NCBI GenBank assembly: GCA_044433065.1
Contig: JAWXUA010000090.1
Coordinates: forward strand, 1 to 11,976
Direction: 5' to 3'
DNA: 11,976 nt
Origin: Nitratidesulfovibrio sp044433065
GTDB lineage: Bacteria; Desulfobacterota; Desulfovibrionia; Desulfovibrionales; Desulfovibrionaceae
Below, in pieces: positions 1 to 6,338 of the stretch. A program made the translations under genes and the position numbers. The notes beneath the pieces were generated by a model that did not search any database, had not been told where the DNA came from, and saw nothing but the letters and a program-made list of their open reading frames with translations. How positions within the stretch are numbered: the stretch's first letter is position 1; the number at the start of each line of letters is the position of its first letter.

Positions 1-139
<139 letters not shown>

Positions 140-141
140 GT

Positions 142-693
142 CTACTTACAGAGCGGCGCAGAATTCGGAGCCTGTCCAGCTAGGTATCCCGTCACAGCAG
201 CCTGTTCGCTCGGCCCTAAATCAGCGCCAAGAGTAACCATTTTCTGCACAGTCACAGCCCACTGTGATCCGTCCTTCTTGCCAATAGCCGCACAAACAGG
301 AGCCATTGTATGGCATGAGGTGCACGACCGCTCAATAACCTGCACCGTGCCAGCATCCGTCGCCACAGCCTGTGACGTGCCCACTTCCTGCATCTTCATA
401 TCAGGCACACTAGCCCCCACAGGTATACTACCCACGCCATCAATGACAGCCCCACCCGTGGCATTCTGTATGTCTGTAGTGCTCTGGCCAGTCGTGCCAG
501 CCGCAATACTTGAAGCACTTGAAACGCTTAACGCAGTCGAGCCAGTCGAGCCAGTCGAAGCACTCTGCATAGCCTTAGCATCATCAAGCCCAACGCTATC
601 AAGTATGGCCGCCATGCCAAGCCCACAGTTCAAAGTCAAAACACCAGCCACAACCGTCACGCCACACAAATTCAAAAACACAGACTTTGACAT
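142..693 (-). CDS. Secreted monoheme cytochrome c-like protein
   Basis: A 183-residue protein that probably carries one covalently bound heme c in the periplasm and moves electrons; its partner is unknown. The ATG at 693 was chosen because AAAGGAG lies 8 bases upstream and a signal peptide follows directly. The frame is open further upstream (to 789) but without a comparable site. Residues 1-28 form a signal peptide (hydrophobic core, likely cleavage near GMA). Residues 40-115 are a Ser/Thr/Ala/Gly-rich low-complexity linker containing a triple Ser-Thr-Gly/Ala repeat. Residues 118-175 form a small cytochrome domain: C124-x2-C127-H128 binds heme, and M152 in a QKMVTLGA context is the likely distal ligand, as in monoheme class I-like cytochromes. 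Two extra cysteines (134 and 182) could form a disulfide. The next gene upstream is a YheT hydrolase, 121 bases away on the same strand. The heme-protein call is firm; the role is not. Confidence 0.8.
   Translation of the reverse strand: MSKSVFLNLCGVTVVAGVLTLNCGLGMAAILDSVGLDDAKAMQSASTGSTGSTALSVSSASSIAAGTTGQSTTDIQNATGGAVIDGVGSIPVGASVPDMKMQEVGTSQAVATDAGTVQVIERSCTSCHTMAPVCAAIGKKDGSQWAVTVQKMVTLGADLGPSEQAAVTGYLAGQAPNSAPLCK
535..558. repeat. In-frame 9-bp tandem repeat
   Basis: The unit AGTCGAGCC is repeated nearly three times inside the cytochrome gene and encodes Ser-Thr-Gly/Ala triplets in the low-complexity linker. Because the unit is nine bases, copy-number change would lengthen or shorten the linker without breaking the frame. 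Confidence 0.8.
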
Positions 694-814
694 AAAAAAC
701 TCCTTTATAAAACAAGATGTTAGCCTATTAGCTTCCATAAACAGAAAGCCAAGCATACACCATGCCACACACAAAGGAAGCCTTCTCACGGCACTAATGA
801 AAACTATCAGCCGA

Positions 815-1909
815 CTACAAAACCTCGTTCACAAATTCCATGGCCCTCATTTCTGACCAAAAGCGATTCTCTTTATTGATTGAAATAAAGCCCACGTGGC
901 CACCATGGTGGGGCACTTCGAGGAAAAGATGTTTGCTGTTTCGAGCCTCTTGGAATGGGTAGCACTGCGGCGTAAGAAACGGATCATCAAGGGAACTTAC
1001 CAATAATGTCGGTATGTTGATATACGGCAGATAGGGCTTGCACGAAGCCTGAGACCAATAATCTAAGGCCGAAGCGAAGCCAAACATGGGACTCGTATAC
1101 TGCGCGTCAAATTCGCCAAAGGTTCGCATAGTATCAAGGTTCGTTATATCAATCTGGTCGGGAAAAAGCGCGGCCTTCTGGCGGATTTTATTGCAAAGGG
1201 ATTTCATAAAGTAATTCAGGTACATGGCATTACGTGCGGCGTCAATCTTTTGTGCTCCACTAATAAAATCGCACGGCACAGAAAAGGTCACGGCACAGCG
1301 CACAGCTTCGGGTAACGTACGCACAGCTTCGGGCAACGTACGCGCAGCTTGGGGTAAAATGCATGCCGAGTTCTGAGAGCATGGAGCCGCGGCAGCCAGA
1401 CTTTGTGCTTGGCCCATTTCACCCAAGTATTTCAATGTTTGGTTGCCACCCATGCTGAAGCCCATAAGGACCAAAGTCTCATAGCCCTCTGCCTCAGCCC
1501 AACGAACCACAAAATCAAGATCCCCTGTTTCACCACCATGATAAAAATGGGGAAGCCTGTTCATTTCGCCGCTACAGCCACGGAAATTCCGGAGTATGAC
1601 ATCCCATCCTTGCTCTGCGCAAGCGGTGGCCATGCCGAGCATATAGCGACGCGTAGAATTGCCCTCGAGGCCATGGGACACAATGACGGCTCTTTTCTCT
1701 GCCTGTCCTGCCTGTCCTGCCTGCGCTGTCTGCCCTGCCGTGCATACATGAAGATCAACATCAATGAAATCCCCGTCCGGTAATTCAAGGCGTTTGCGTG
1801 TGACGGCGAGCTTGTGGTATGGCCTAAACTTCGAGGTCAAGACGGTTTGTAGGTCTGCGTTCCTTAACAATATTGGTGCTTTATACGATGAATTATATAT
1901 AATGGGCAT
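815..1909 (-). CDS. YheT-family alpha/beta hydrolase
   Basis: A 364-residue alpha/beta-fold hydrolase of the YheT / ABHD1-3 group, which includes esterases and acyltransferases acting on lipid or small esters; the substrate cannot be read from sequence. The family hallmarks are in order: HGLEGNS at 79-85 (oxyanion region), RNFRGCSG at 107-114, nucleophile elbow GFSMGGN with Ser152, an Asp pair at 308-309 (acid of the triad), and GGHVGF with His338. The start ATG at 1909 has GGAGGA about 5 bases upstream. Two tandem in-frame expansions are unusual: Ala-Gly-Gln repeats near residues 58-70, and three imperfect 7-residue units (TLPEAVR-like) at 184-204, both in probable surface loops. No signal peptide or membrane segment is evident, so it is probably cytoplasmic. 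The cytochrome gene follows on the same strand. Confidence 0.9.
   Translation of the reverse strand: MPIIYNSSYKAPILLRNADLQTVLTSKFRPYHKLAVTRKRLELPDGDFIDVDLHVCTAGQTAQAGQAGQAEKRAVIVSHGLEGNSTRRYMLGMATACAEQGWDVILRNFRGCSGEMNRLPHFYHGGETGDLDFVVRWAEAEGYETLVLMGFSMGGNQTLKYLGEMGQAQSLAAAAPCSQNSACILPQAARTLPEAVRTLPEAVRCAVTFSVPCDFISGAQKIDAARNAMYLNYFMKSLCNKIRQKAALFPDQIDITNLDTMRTFGEFDAQYTSPMFGFASALDYWSQASCKPYLPYINIPTLLVSSLDDPFLTPQCYPFQEARNSKHLFLEVPHHGGHVGFISINKENRFWSEMRAMEFVNEVL
1299..1361. repeat. Three 21-bp in-frame tandem repeats
   Basis: Three consecutive 21-bp units (1299-1319, 1320-1340, 1341-1361) inside the YheT-family gene. The first two differ at one position and the third is more diverged. They encode three TLPEAVR-like heptads between the nucleophile and the acid residue of the hydrolase, where the family normally has a short cap or loop. 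Confidence 0.85.
1701..1739. repeat. 9-bp tandem repeat (GCCTGTCCT) in the hydrolase gene
   Basis: Two exact 9-bp units (1701-1709 and 1710-1718) followed by decayed units to about 1739. On the coding strand they give an Ala-Gly-Gln tandem near residues 58-70 of the YheT-family hydrolase. The multiple-of-three unit keeps the frame. Confidence 0.8.
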
Positions 1910-2003
1910 ACTTCCTCCATGAACCTCTACGCAATCGAAGGTAGAGTGGAACGTTTTAGCTTGATTACATGTGGACTAGATCCTTGGACGTGGCTCGAAG
2001 ATA

Positions 2004-2076
2004 GATTGCCACGTCCTTCCGCAGGATGCGCGGCCGCAGGGCTATATTCGAGGGTGCCGCTCCTTGCAATGACAGG
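2004..2076 (-). repeat. Dispersed intergenic repeat, CATTGC...GGCAATC type
   Basis: Read on the minus strand, this begins CTGTCATTGCAAGGAGCG and ends GACGTGGCAATC, about 73 bases apart. That pairing of ends is seen in short dispersed intergenic repeats of many bacteria. It contains the self-complementary octamer GCGGCCGC (2030-2037) and a CCGCAGG motif repeated on either side. A related but rearranged stretch lies at 11598-11705, sharing GATTGCCA and CAATGACAG ends. Repeat status is inferred from its form and the second partial copy. Confidence 0.5.
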
Positions 2077-2149
2077 TCTCCAGATAAAAAACAACCAGCC
2101 ACAAAATGACTGGTTACACAAATTCCTAGCTATAACTCTTCCTATCCCC

Positions 2150-2379
2150 TCTGACTACTCTTCCCGCTTCTTCTATCATGCAATCAGCAGGTACGCCCTA
2201 CCAATATATCCTACTGAGGAATGGAACCCACATAACTTGGCGTTATCTTTCCCATTGTGGTGAGAAAACAATCTTGGGCTGTACTCTCCCATTTTTTTCT
2301 CCCCCAGTGTGGCCGCGAACTCACGTTCAAGGTAGCGAGCTTCGTCCACAAATAGAAAGTTTTGAAAAAGAGAAGGGGT
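2150..2379 (-). repeat. Post-terminator intergenic repeat, copy A
   Basis: It lies directly after the ssb terminator in the direction of ssb transcription. The core (about 2378 down to 2297) aligns with 11976-11897 on the minus strand and with 11442-11500 on the plus strand. Shared blocks in order are: CCCCTTCTCTTT-like pyrimidines, AAAACTTTC, ATTTGTGGA, a TGAA block about 20 bases on, and GGCCACA-GG-GG 29-30 bases after GTGGA. The distal end shares an exact 15-mer with positions 4-18. The minus-strand frame stays open for 84 codons (2430-2176), but the other copies have stops or frame breaks, so a decayed coding origin is possible but unproven. Confidence 0.65.
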
Positions 2380-2425
2380 CTGGTGGAGGGAAAAAACTTT
2401 TTCAAAAGTTTTTTCCCTCCACCAG
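2380..2425 (-). terminator. Terminator of the acc-ssb operon
   Basis: A perfect 21-bp stem (2380-2400 with 2405-2425) closed by a 4-base loop, starting 17 bases after the ssb stop codon. On the minus strand it is followed by a pyrimidine tail, CCCCTTCTCTTTTTC. The GGTGGAGGG base with an AAAACTTT top is the same design as the hairpins after pnp and typA. Confidence 0.9.
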
Positions 2426-2441
2426 CTCAAAAAAAGCCTAA

Positions 2442-3005
2442 TTAAAATGGGATATCGTCCATGCCTGAGGCTTCAGATGGGAAAGCTGGACCCATGTCGT
2501 CGTCTGCTGCGGCGGCAGGTGCGGCATTACGGTTCTGCTGTGGACGGCCTTGTGGACCGCGACCACCTTCAGGGTTGAATTGACGACGTGGGGATCCACC
2601 GCCGTAACCACCTTGGCCACCCTGATTAGCTTGGCCACCGTAGCCGCCCTGACCGCCCTGATTGGATTGGCCAGCTTCGCCACGACGGTCGAGGAATTGC
2701 ACGCGTTGCGCTTTGATCTCGGTGGTGTAACGGTCTTGGCCGTTTTGGTCCTGCCACTTACGAGTTTGAAGTGAACCTTCAACATAGACAAGGCTGCCCT
2801 TGCCGAGATAGTTAGCGCAGTTTTCTGCTGCACGCTGGAAAACAGAGACGCGGTGCCATTCGGTGCGCTCAACGCGGGTGCCTTCACGGTCGTTGTACGA
2901 TTCGTCGGTGGCAACGCTGAAACTAGCGATGGGGGTGCCGTTCTGGGCATAGCGCAGTTCTGGATCTTGGCCTAGGCGGCCAATAATCATAACTTTGTTT
3001 AACAT
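2442..3005 (-). CDS. ssb: Single-stranded DNA-binding protein SSB
   Basis: A 187-residue homotetrameric SSB that coats single-stranded DNA during replication, recombination and repair. The N-terminal OB-fold (residues 1-108) begins MLNKVMIIGRLGQDPE and has the conserved ssDNA-contact tryptophans W50 and W84 and the TEWHRV and YVEGSLQTRKW strands. Residues 112-165 form a Gly/Gln/Asn-rich disordered linker with a duplicated NQGGQGGYGG unit. The extreme C terminus is the acidic tip DDIPF, the docking peptide for SSB partner proteins. The start ATG has AAAGGAT upstream. It is the last gene of the carboxylase operon, 15 bases after the unknown 115-residue gene, and is followed by a strong terminator. 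The length is normal for the family. Confidence 0.98.
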   Translation of the reverse strand: MLNKVMIIGRLGQDPELRYAQNGTPIASFSVATDESYNDREGTRVERTEWHRVSVFQRAAENCANYLGKGSLVYVEGSLQTRKWQDQNGQDRYTTEIKAQRVQFLDRRGEAGQSNQGGQGGYGGQANQGGQGGYGGGSPRRQFNPEGGRGPQGRPQQNRNAAPAAAADDDMGPAFPSEASGMDDIPF

Positions 3006-3020
3006 GGATAATCCTTTGAT

Positions 3021-3368
3021 TTATTGATATTTTTTACACTGTTGCTCAAGGCTATCGAGCACAGATTCGAGATCATCGGTGAGCGTGTTGGCCTCTTGAG
3101 GCTTCCAATTTGCTAAGGCCTTTTCGAGCTTAGCAGCAGTGCGCACGAGTTCGGCGATATCAGGGGCAAGGGCATCTCGCAAGCCTTTTTCCCAGCCAGC
3201 AAAGTTCCACGCACCGTCAAGCGTTGTCACGAGCGCCAGAACACCGCCACCTTCTGGACCGACGGCACCTTCTGGCCAGACCAGCTCAGTGAGAAGCGGC
3301 CATGCACGGGTGACATCTTCGTCACGGTACGTAGATGCGGACACACGAACTTGAAGCACTCTACCCAT
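3021..3368 (-). CDS. Uncharacterised 115-residue protein
   Basis: I do not recognise this family. The ATG at 3368 begins MGRVLQVRVSASTYRDEDV. It is separated by a single base from the stop codon of the biotin-carrier-like gene, and its AAGGGAA site lies inside that gene's end, a layout typical of translational coupling. The frame extends upstream to 3419, but that part would overlap the preceding gene. The protein is soluble and slightly acidic, with no signal peptide or membrane segment. Residues 1-60 look like a mixed alpha/beta domain (strands VLQVRVSA and GVLALVTT, with a Gly/Pro-rich loop between). Residues 60-115 are helical and probably amphipathic, with heptad-like Leu spacing. Its place between carboxylase subunits and ssb gives no clear function. 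A small accessory to either neighbour is possible, but this is only a guess. Confidence 0.8.
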   Translation of the reverse strand: MGRVLQVRVSASTYRDEDVTRAWPLLTELVWPEGAVGPEGGGVLALVTTLDGAWNFAGWEKGLRDALAPDIAELVRTAAKLEKALANWKPQEANTLTDDLESVLDSLEQQCKKYQ

Positions 3369-3369
3369 A

Positions 3370-4020
3370 TTATTCCCTTTCTTCCCATTCGGTCTGGACG
3401 CGCATGACAACTTCTTCAATGAGCGAAAGCTGTTCTGGCGGACAAATGCCCATGAGTGGCTGTCCTAAGTCCATGTTTTCATTGGGTTTAAAGTAAACAG
3501 CATAGATGACGCCCGTGGGACCTTCGTAGTTGAGGGTCACCTCACGCTTCATGCGCGACATAATGAACAACTCCATGCCGTCGTGCACGGTGACAGAGCT
3601 TGCACCTGATGCTTTGATTTTTTTATCAATGTCTGGGGTGAAATAGTATTTTGCACGCTCAGGGGCTCGGAAGAGGTGCAGTGCTCTCTTCAAGATGATG
3701 CGCAAAACCTCTTCTTTGGACAGGAAGTGGCGCACGGTGAGCAGCGGCGTGCCAGCATCAACGAAGGCCCCTTCGAGCTCAGATTCAATGGCGATGACTT
3801 CGCCCTTTTGCGGTGCATTGATGGTTCTGGTATTGCGTTCACGCTCGATGGTTGCAAGCACCGTTCCGGGAACTTCCTTCCAAGTACCTGAAACACCGTA
3901 AACTTTTTTACCTAATACTAAATCACCAAAGCTCACAAAACCACAGTGCGGAGCTCTGACGACAATTTCTTCGTATGGCGAAGCTTTGATTTCTTCCAAC
4001 AGTTTTGAGACATCCAACAT
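3370..4020 (-). CDS. Biotin-carrier-like protein of the acyl-CoA carboxylase, two biotinyl/lipoyl-like domains
   Basis: A 216-residue protein likely to carry biotin between the biotin carboxylase and carboxyltransferase encoded just upstream. Residues 20-98 form a first biotinyl/lipoyl-like hammerhead (INAPQKGEVIAIE, then FVDAGTPLLTV) in which the position of the modified lysine is Arg62. Residues 128-195 form a second one (VHDGMELFIMSRMKREV, then GPTGVIYAV and DLGQPLMGI) that aligns without gaps to the BCCP fold and keeps the lysine, K158, in S-R-M-K-R instead of the usual E-A-M-K-M. Standard AccB has one such domain at its C terminus after a Pro/Ala-rich linker; here there are two and no such linker. 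AGGA lies about 7 bases before the ATG. The gene is 14 bases after the carboxyltransferase and one base before the next gene. Biotinylation at K158 is inferred. Confidence 0.75.
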   Translation of the reverse strand: MLDVSKLLEEIKASPYEEIVVRAPHCGFVSFGDLVLGKKVYGVSGTWKEVPGTVLATIERERNTRTINAPQKGEVIAIESELEGAFVDAGTPLLTVRHFLSKEEVLRIILKRALHLFRAPERAKYYFTPDIDKKIKASGASSVTVHDGMELFIMSRMKREVTLNYEGPTGVIYAVYFKPNENMDLGQPLMGICPPEQLSLIEEVVMRVQTEWEERE

Positions 4021-4034
4021 AATTTCATCCTGCC

Positions 4035-6299
4035 CTAGCGATAGTAAAGGTTACGTCCGCCCATGGTGAGCAGGGCCTTTTTCAGGTTCGCGCGTGCATC
4101 TCGGCGGTCCCAAATACCTTGGATATGACCACGTGAAAGAGCGCGGTAGGCACGGTGATAATCTGGCGGGATATCCATACCTGTAGTTTCCTTGATAACA
4201 CCAGCACCGGCAAAGCCAATATTAGACGAGCGCACGGCAAACTGGTACGGCGAACAACCGAGGAAGCTCGCAACTGGGCCAGCGTAGGAATTGGTATCAT
4301 AAAGAACTAAGTACAGGCCGCCTGCCTCAATATATTGACGTACAGCGATAGTGCAACGTGGCATCTGAATAACGCCGTTAGTGCCTTCTTGGATACGGAT
4401 ACCTGCGGTACCGTGCACATAAGCGATGAAGGGATACCGTTTCTTTTTAGCGCGCTCAGCCGCACGGATGAACTTTTCGCCTTCAGCCGCACCTACGGAA
4501 CCACCGCGGAACGTGCCCACAAGCATGGCAACCACGACTTTGGTGTTCTCGATACGCGCTTCAAAAGTCACGCAACCGCTCTTGAGGCCCGTTTTTTGCT
4601 TGGCTTGGTCCAGCTTGATGTCAAAGCCTTCGAAATTCAAGGGGTTGGCAGCTTCAAGCTCGCTATTGAATTCAAAGAAGGAACCTTCATCGAAAACATT
4701 GTGCACATACCATTGATATTCCATAGGAAAATGGTGTCCACAAGTAGTACAAACGCCAGCAAATTCACCAAATAAATCTGGAGCCCATAAGTCCACACAA
4801 CCATGGGTTGCGGCATTGGGGCAGGTGATGGCGCGGTCTTCTTTGGCACGTGGACTTTCATAGGTCCATTCGCCCTTACGCTGTTCGGAATCATCCCATT
4901 CAGAAAGAGTGGTCAATTCATGGGCTGCGTCGGCCTCAGCGTCTTTTGCAGGAATTGGCAATGGCAAAGACTTGGTGATTTTATGCCATGGGCGCAAGAC
5001 TTTTTCTTTTAAGACTTGCACTTCTGCATCGACTTCCTCAGCAAGATAGTTCAGTTGTTGCTGATGCTTACGGAAAAAGTCATACTTGAAGGTAGAATAG
5101 ATATCCCACCACGTTTCCGTACCAAAATCACTCAACCTGCGTGAAAATGGACGACTATCTTGGCATGCTGTACGCGAAAGCTTACGGAATTTGCGCTGAC
5201 GACGGTTTACAAGACGGCTTTGCGCACCAGAGGACAAGTTCCAACGTACGTAAATATTGTCGAGATCAAGGTCCTTGTTCTTGCGACGGCGGCGCAATTC
5301 CATAGCACGGAACGGCGAAAAACCTTTAACGCGCAAGACTTCTTCATCAGTAGCACGGATGACTTCTTTGCGCAAAGAGCGAAAGAAATCAAAGTGATAC
5401 GGACGTGCACCAAGAGCAGGCTCGTCAATGACAGCATCAACATAACCCATGCGCAGATTATCTTCCGCGGTCATGCGCAATTGATGAGCACACTTTTCAA
5501 TGAGTTCTGGGGTCGCACGCTGACCAGAACGCAGACGCCCTTCAATGGCTGCGCCGCCTTCTGGTGAGATGACAGAATAGTAGCCGTGGGACAGCATGAG
5601 TCGACGGTCGGCCAAGGCAATAGCCTCTGCACCGCCAGAACCGCCCTCGGAAATAACGGAAATAACAGGAACTTTTAAGCCTGCCATAAGGAACAAATTG
5701 CGTGCAATCTGCTGTGCCGCACCTGGATTATCTTCCACAGGGTACGAACCTGGTGTGAAGACATAGGTGTGGATAGGGATGCATTCCGTGGCTGCAACCT
5801 GCATATAATGGCGCGCCTTGGAATTACCCCAAGGTTTCACTGAACCGCCATTACGGAACTCTTCACCATGGCCTTTTTCTTGGCCAATGACCATAACTGG
5901 CTGGTGATAGGTCTTTTTACCGCTACGACGCGTGATATAGGCTCTGGCAATGAGCATACTTGGGTCAATGCTGTATTCGTCCTGACCGCCGATTTCCGTG
6001 TAATTGTCATACACGTTTTCAAGGATATCACGTAAGCAAATACGCTGAGAATGGCGTACGATGCGAACTTTATCCATGGCGGTCAATTCGCCCTCGAGCT
6101 TATTTTCCACAAAGCCAAAGAGGTCTTCTAGCGTGTCAAGACCCGAGCTTTTTTCATCAAGTTCGCATCGATCGCGCTGGCTAAATTCTGAAAGACGTGT
6201 TTCAAGAAGGACAATATTTTCATTATGCTTACCCCCGAAAATGTCGCGGATATAGCCGAGGCGTTCCGTAAGGTGCTGTATTCTTTTATCTGTATCCAT
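4035..6299 (-). CDS. Acyl-CoA carboxylase carboxyltransferase, fused AccA-AccD type
   Basis: A 754-residue protein that transfers CO2 from carboxybiotin to an acyl-CoA, probably acetyl-CoA to malonyl-CoA, in the cytoplasm. Residues about 65-335 match AccA: TPGSYP at 182-187, SEGGSGGAEAI starting at 217, YSVISPEGG starting at 241. Residues 335-485 form a basic then helical linker. Residues 485-754 match AccD: a zinc ribbon with Cys493, 501, 517 and 520, then DEGSFFEF, GGSVGAAEG, GTAGIRIQEG (630-639) and IGFAGAGVIKETTG. The order alpha-beta is the reverse of single-chain PccB/AccD5-type carboxyltransferases. The first zinc pair is C-x7-C instead of the usual C-x2-C, and the AccD GGARMQE motif reads TAGIRIQE. 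I chose the ATG at 6299 because GGAAAG lies about 8 bases before it; a TTG five codons upstream (6314) lacks a site. It starts 39 bases after the biotin carboxylase gene. Confidence 0.93.
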   Translation of the reverse strand: MDTDKRIQHLTERLGYIRDIFGGKHNENIVLLETRLSEFSQRDRCELDEKSSGLDTLEDLFGFVENKLEGELTAMDKVRIVRHSQRICLRDILENVYDNYTEIGGQDEYSIDPSMLIARAYITRRSGKKTYHQPVMVIGQEKGHGEEFRNGGSVKPWGNSKARHYMQVAATECIPIHTYVFTPGSYPVEDNPGAAQQIARNLFLMAGLKVPVISVISEGGSGGAEAIALADRRLMLSHGYYSVISPEGGAAIEGRLRSGQRATPELIEKCAHQLRMTAEDNLRMGYVDAVIDEPALGARPYHFDFFRSLRKEVIRATDEEVLRVKGFSPFRAMELRRRRKNKDLDLDNIYVRWNLSSGAQSRLVNRRQRKFRKLSRTACQDSRPFSRRLSDFGTETWWDIYSTFKYDFFRKHQQQLNYLAEEVDAEVQVLKEKVLRPWHKITKSLPLPIPAKDAEADAAHELTTLSEWDDSEQRKGEWTYESPRAKEDRAITCPNAATHGCVDLWAPDLFGEFAGVCTTCGHHFPMEYQWYVHNVFDEGSFFEFNSELEAANPLNFEGFDIKLDQAKQKTGLKSGCVTFEARIENTKVVVAMLVGTFRGGSVGAAEGEKFIRAAERAKKKRYPFIAYVHGTAGIRIQEGTNGVIQMPRCTIAVRQYIEAGGLYLVLYDTNSYAGPVASFLGCSPYQFAVRSSNIGFAGAGVIKETTGMDIPPDYHRAYRALSRGHIQGIWDRRDARANLKKALLTMGGRNLYYR

Positions 6300-6338
6300 A
6301 TAATAGCTTTCCAAAAGAGGTGGTATGCCGCGTAAAAG

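Larger units (their letters stand above)
1910..2441. other. Gene-poor spacer between ssb and the hydrolase gene
   Basis: I find no credible gene in this stretch. Open frames up to about 114 codons exist on both strands, but they run across repeats, lack good ribosome sites and resemble no family. It holds an intergenic palindrome-type repeat (about 2004-2076), a short stem at 2093-2098/2110-2115, a post-terminator repeat (2150-2379) and the ssb terminator (2380-2425). The promoter of the YheT-family gene should lie in the low hundred bases above 1910 on the minus strand; no convincing -35/-10 pair was found. Confidence 0.7.

Noticed and set aside
278..856. 192-codon plus-strand frame opposite the cytochrome gene
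   Set aside because: The opposite strand has a signal peptide, CxxCH and a good ribosome site; this frame has none of these and is a shadow.
2176..2430. 84-codon minus-strand frame in repeat copy A
   Set aside because: It starts inside the ssb terminator hairpin and the matching copies B and C have stops or shifted frames, so it is unlikely to be translated.
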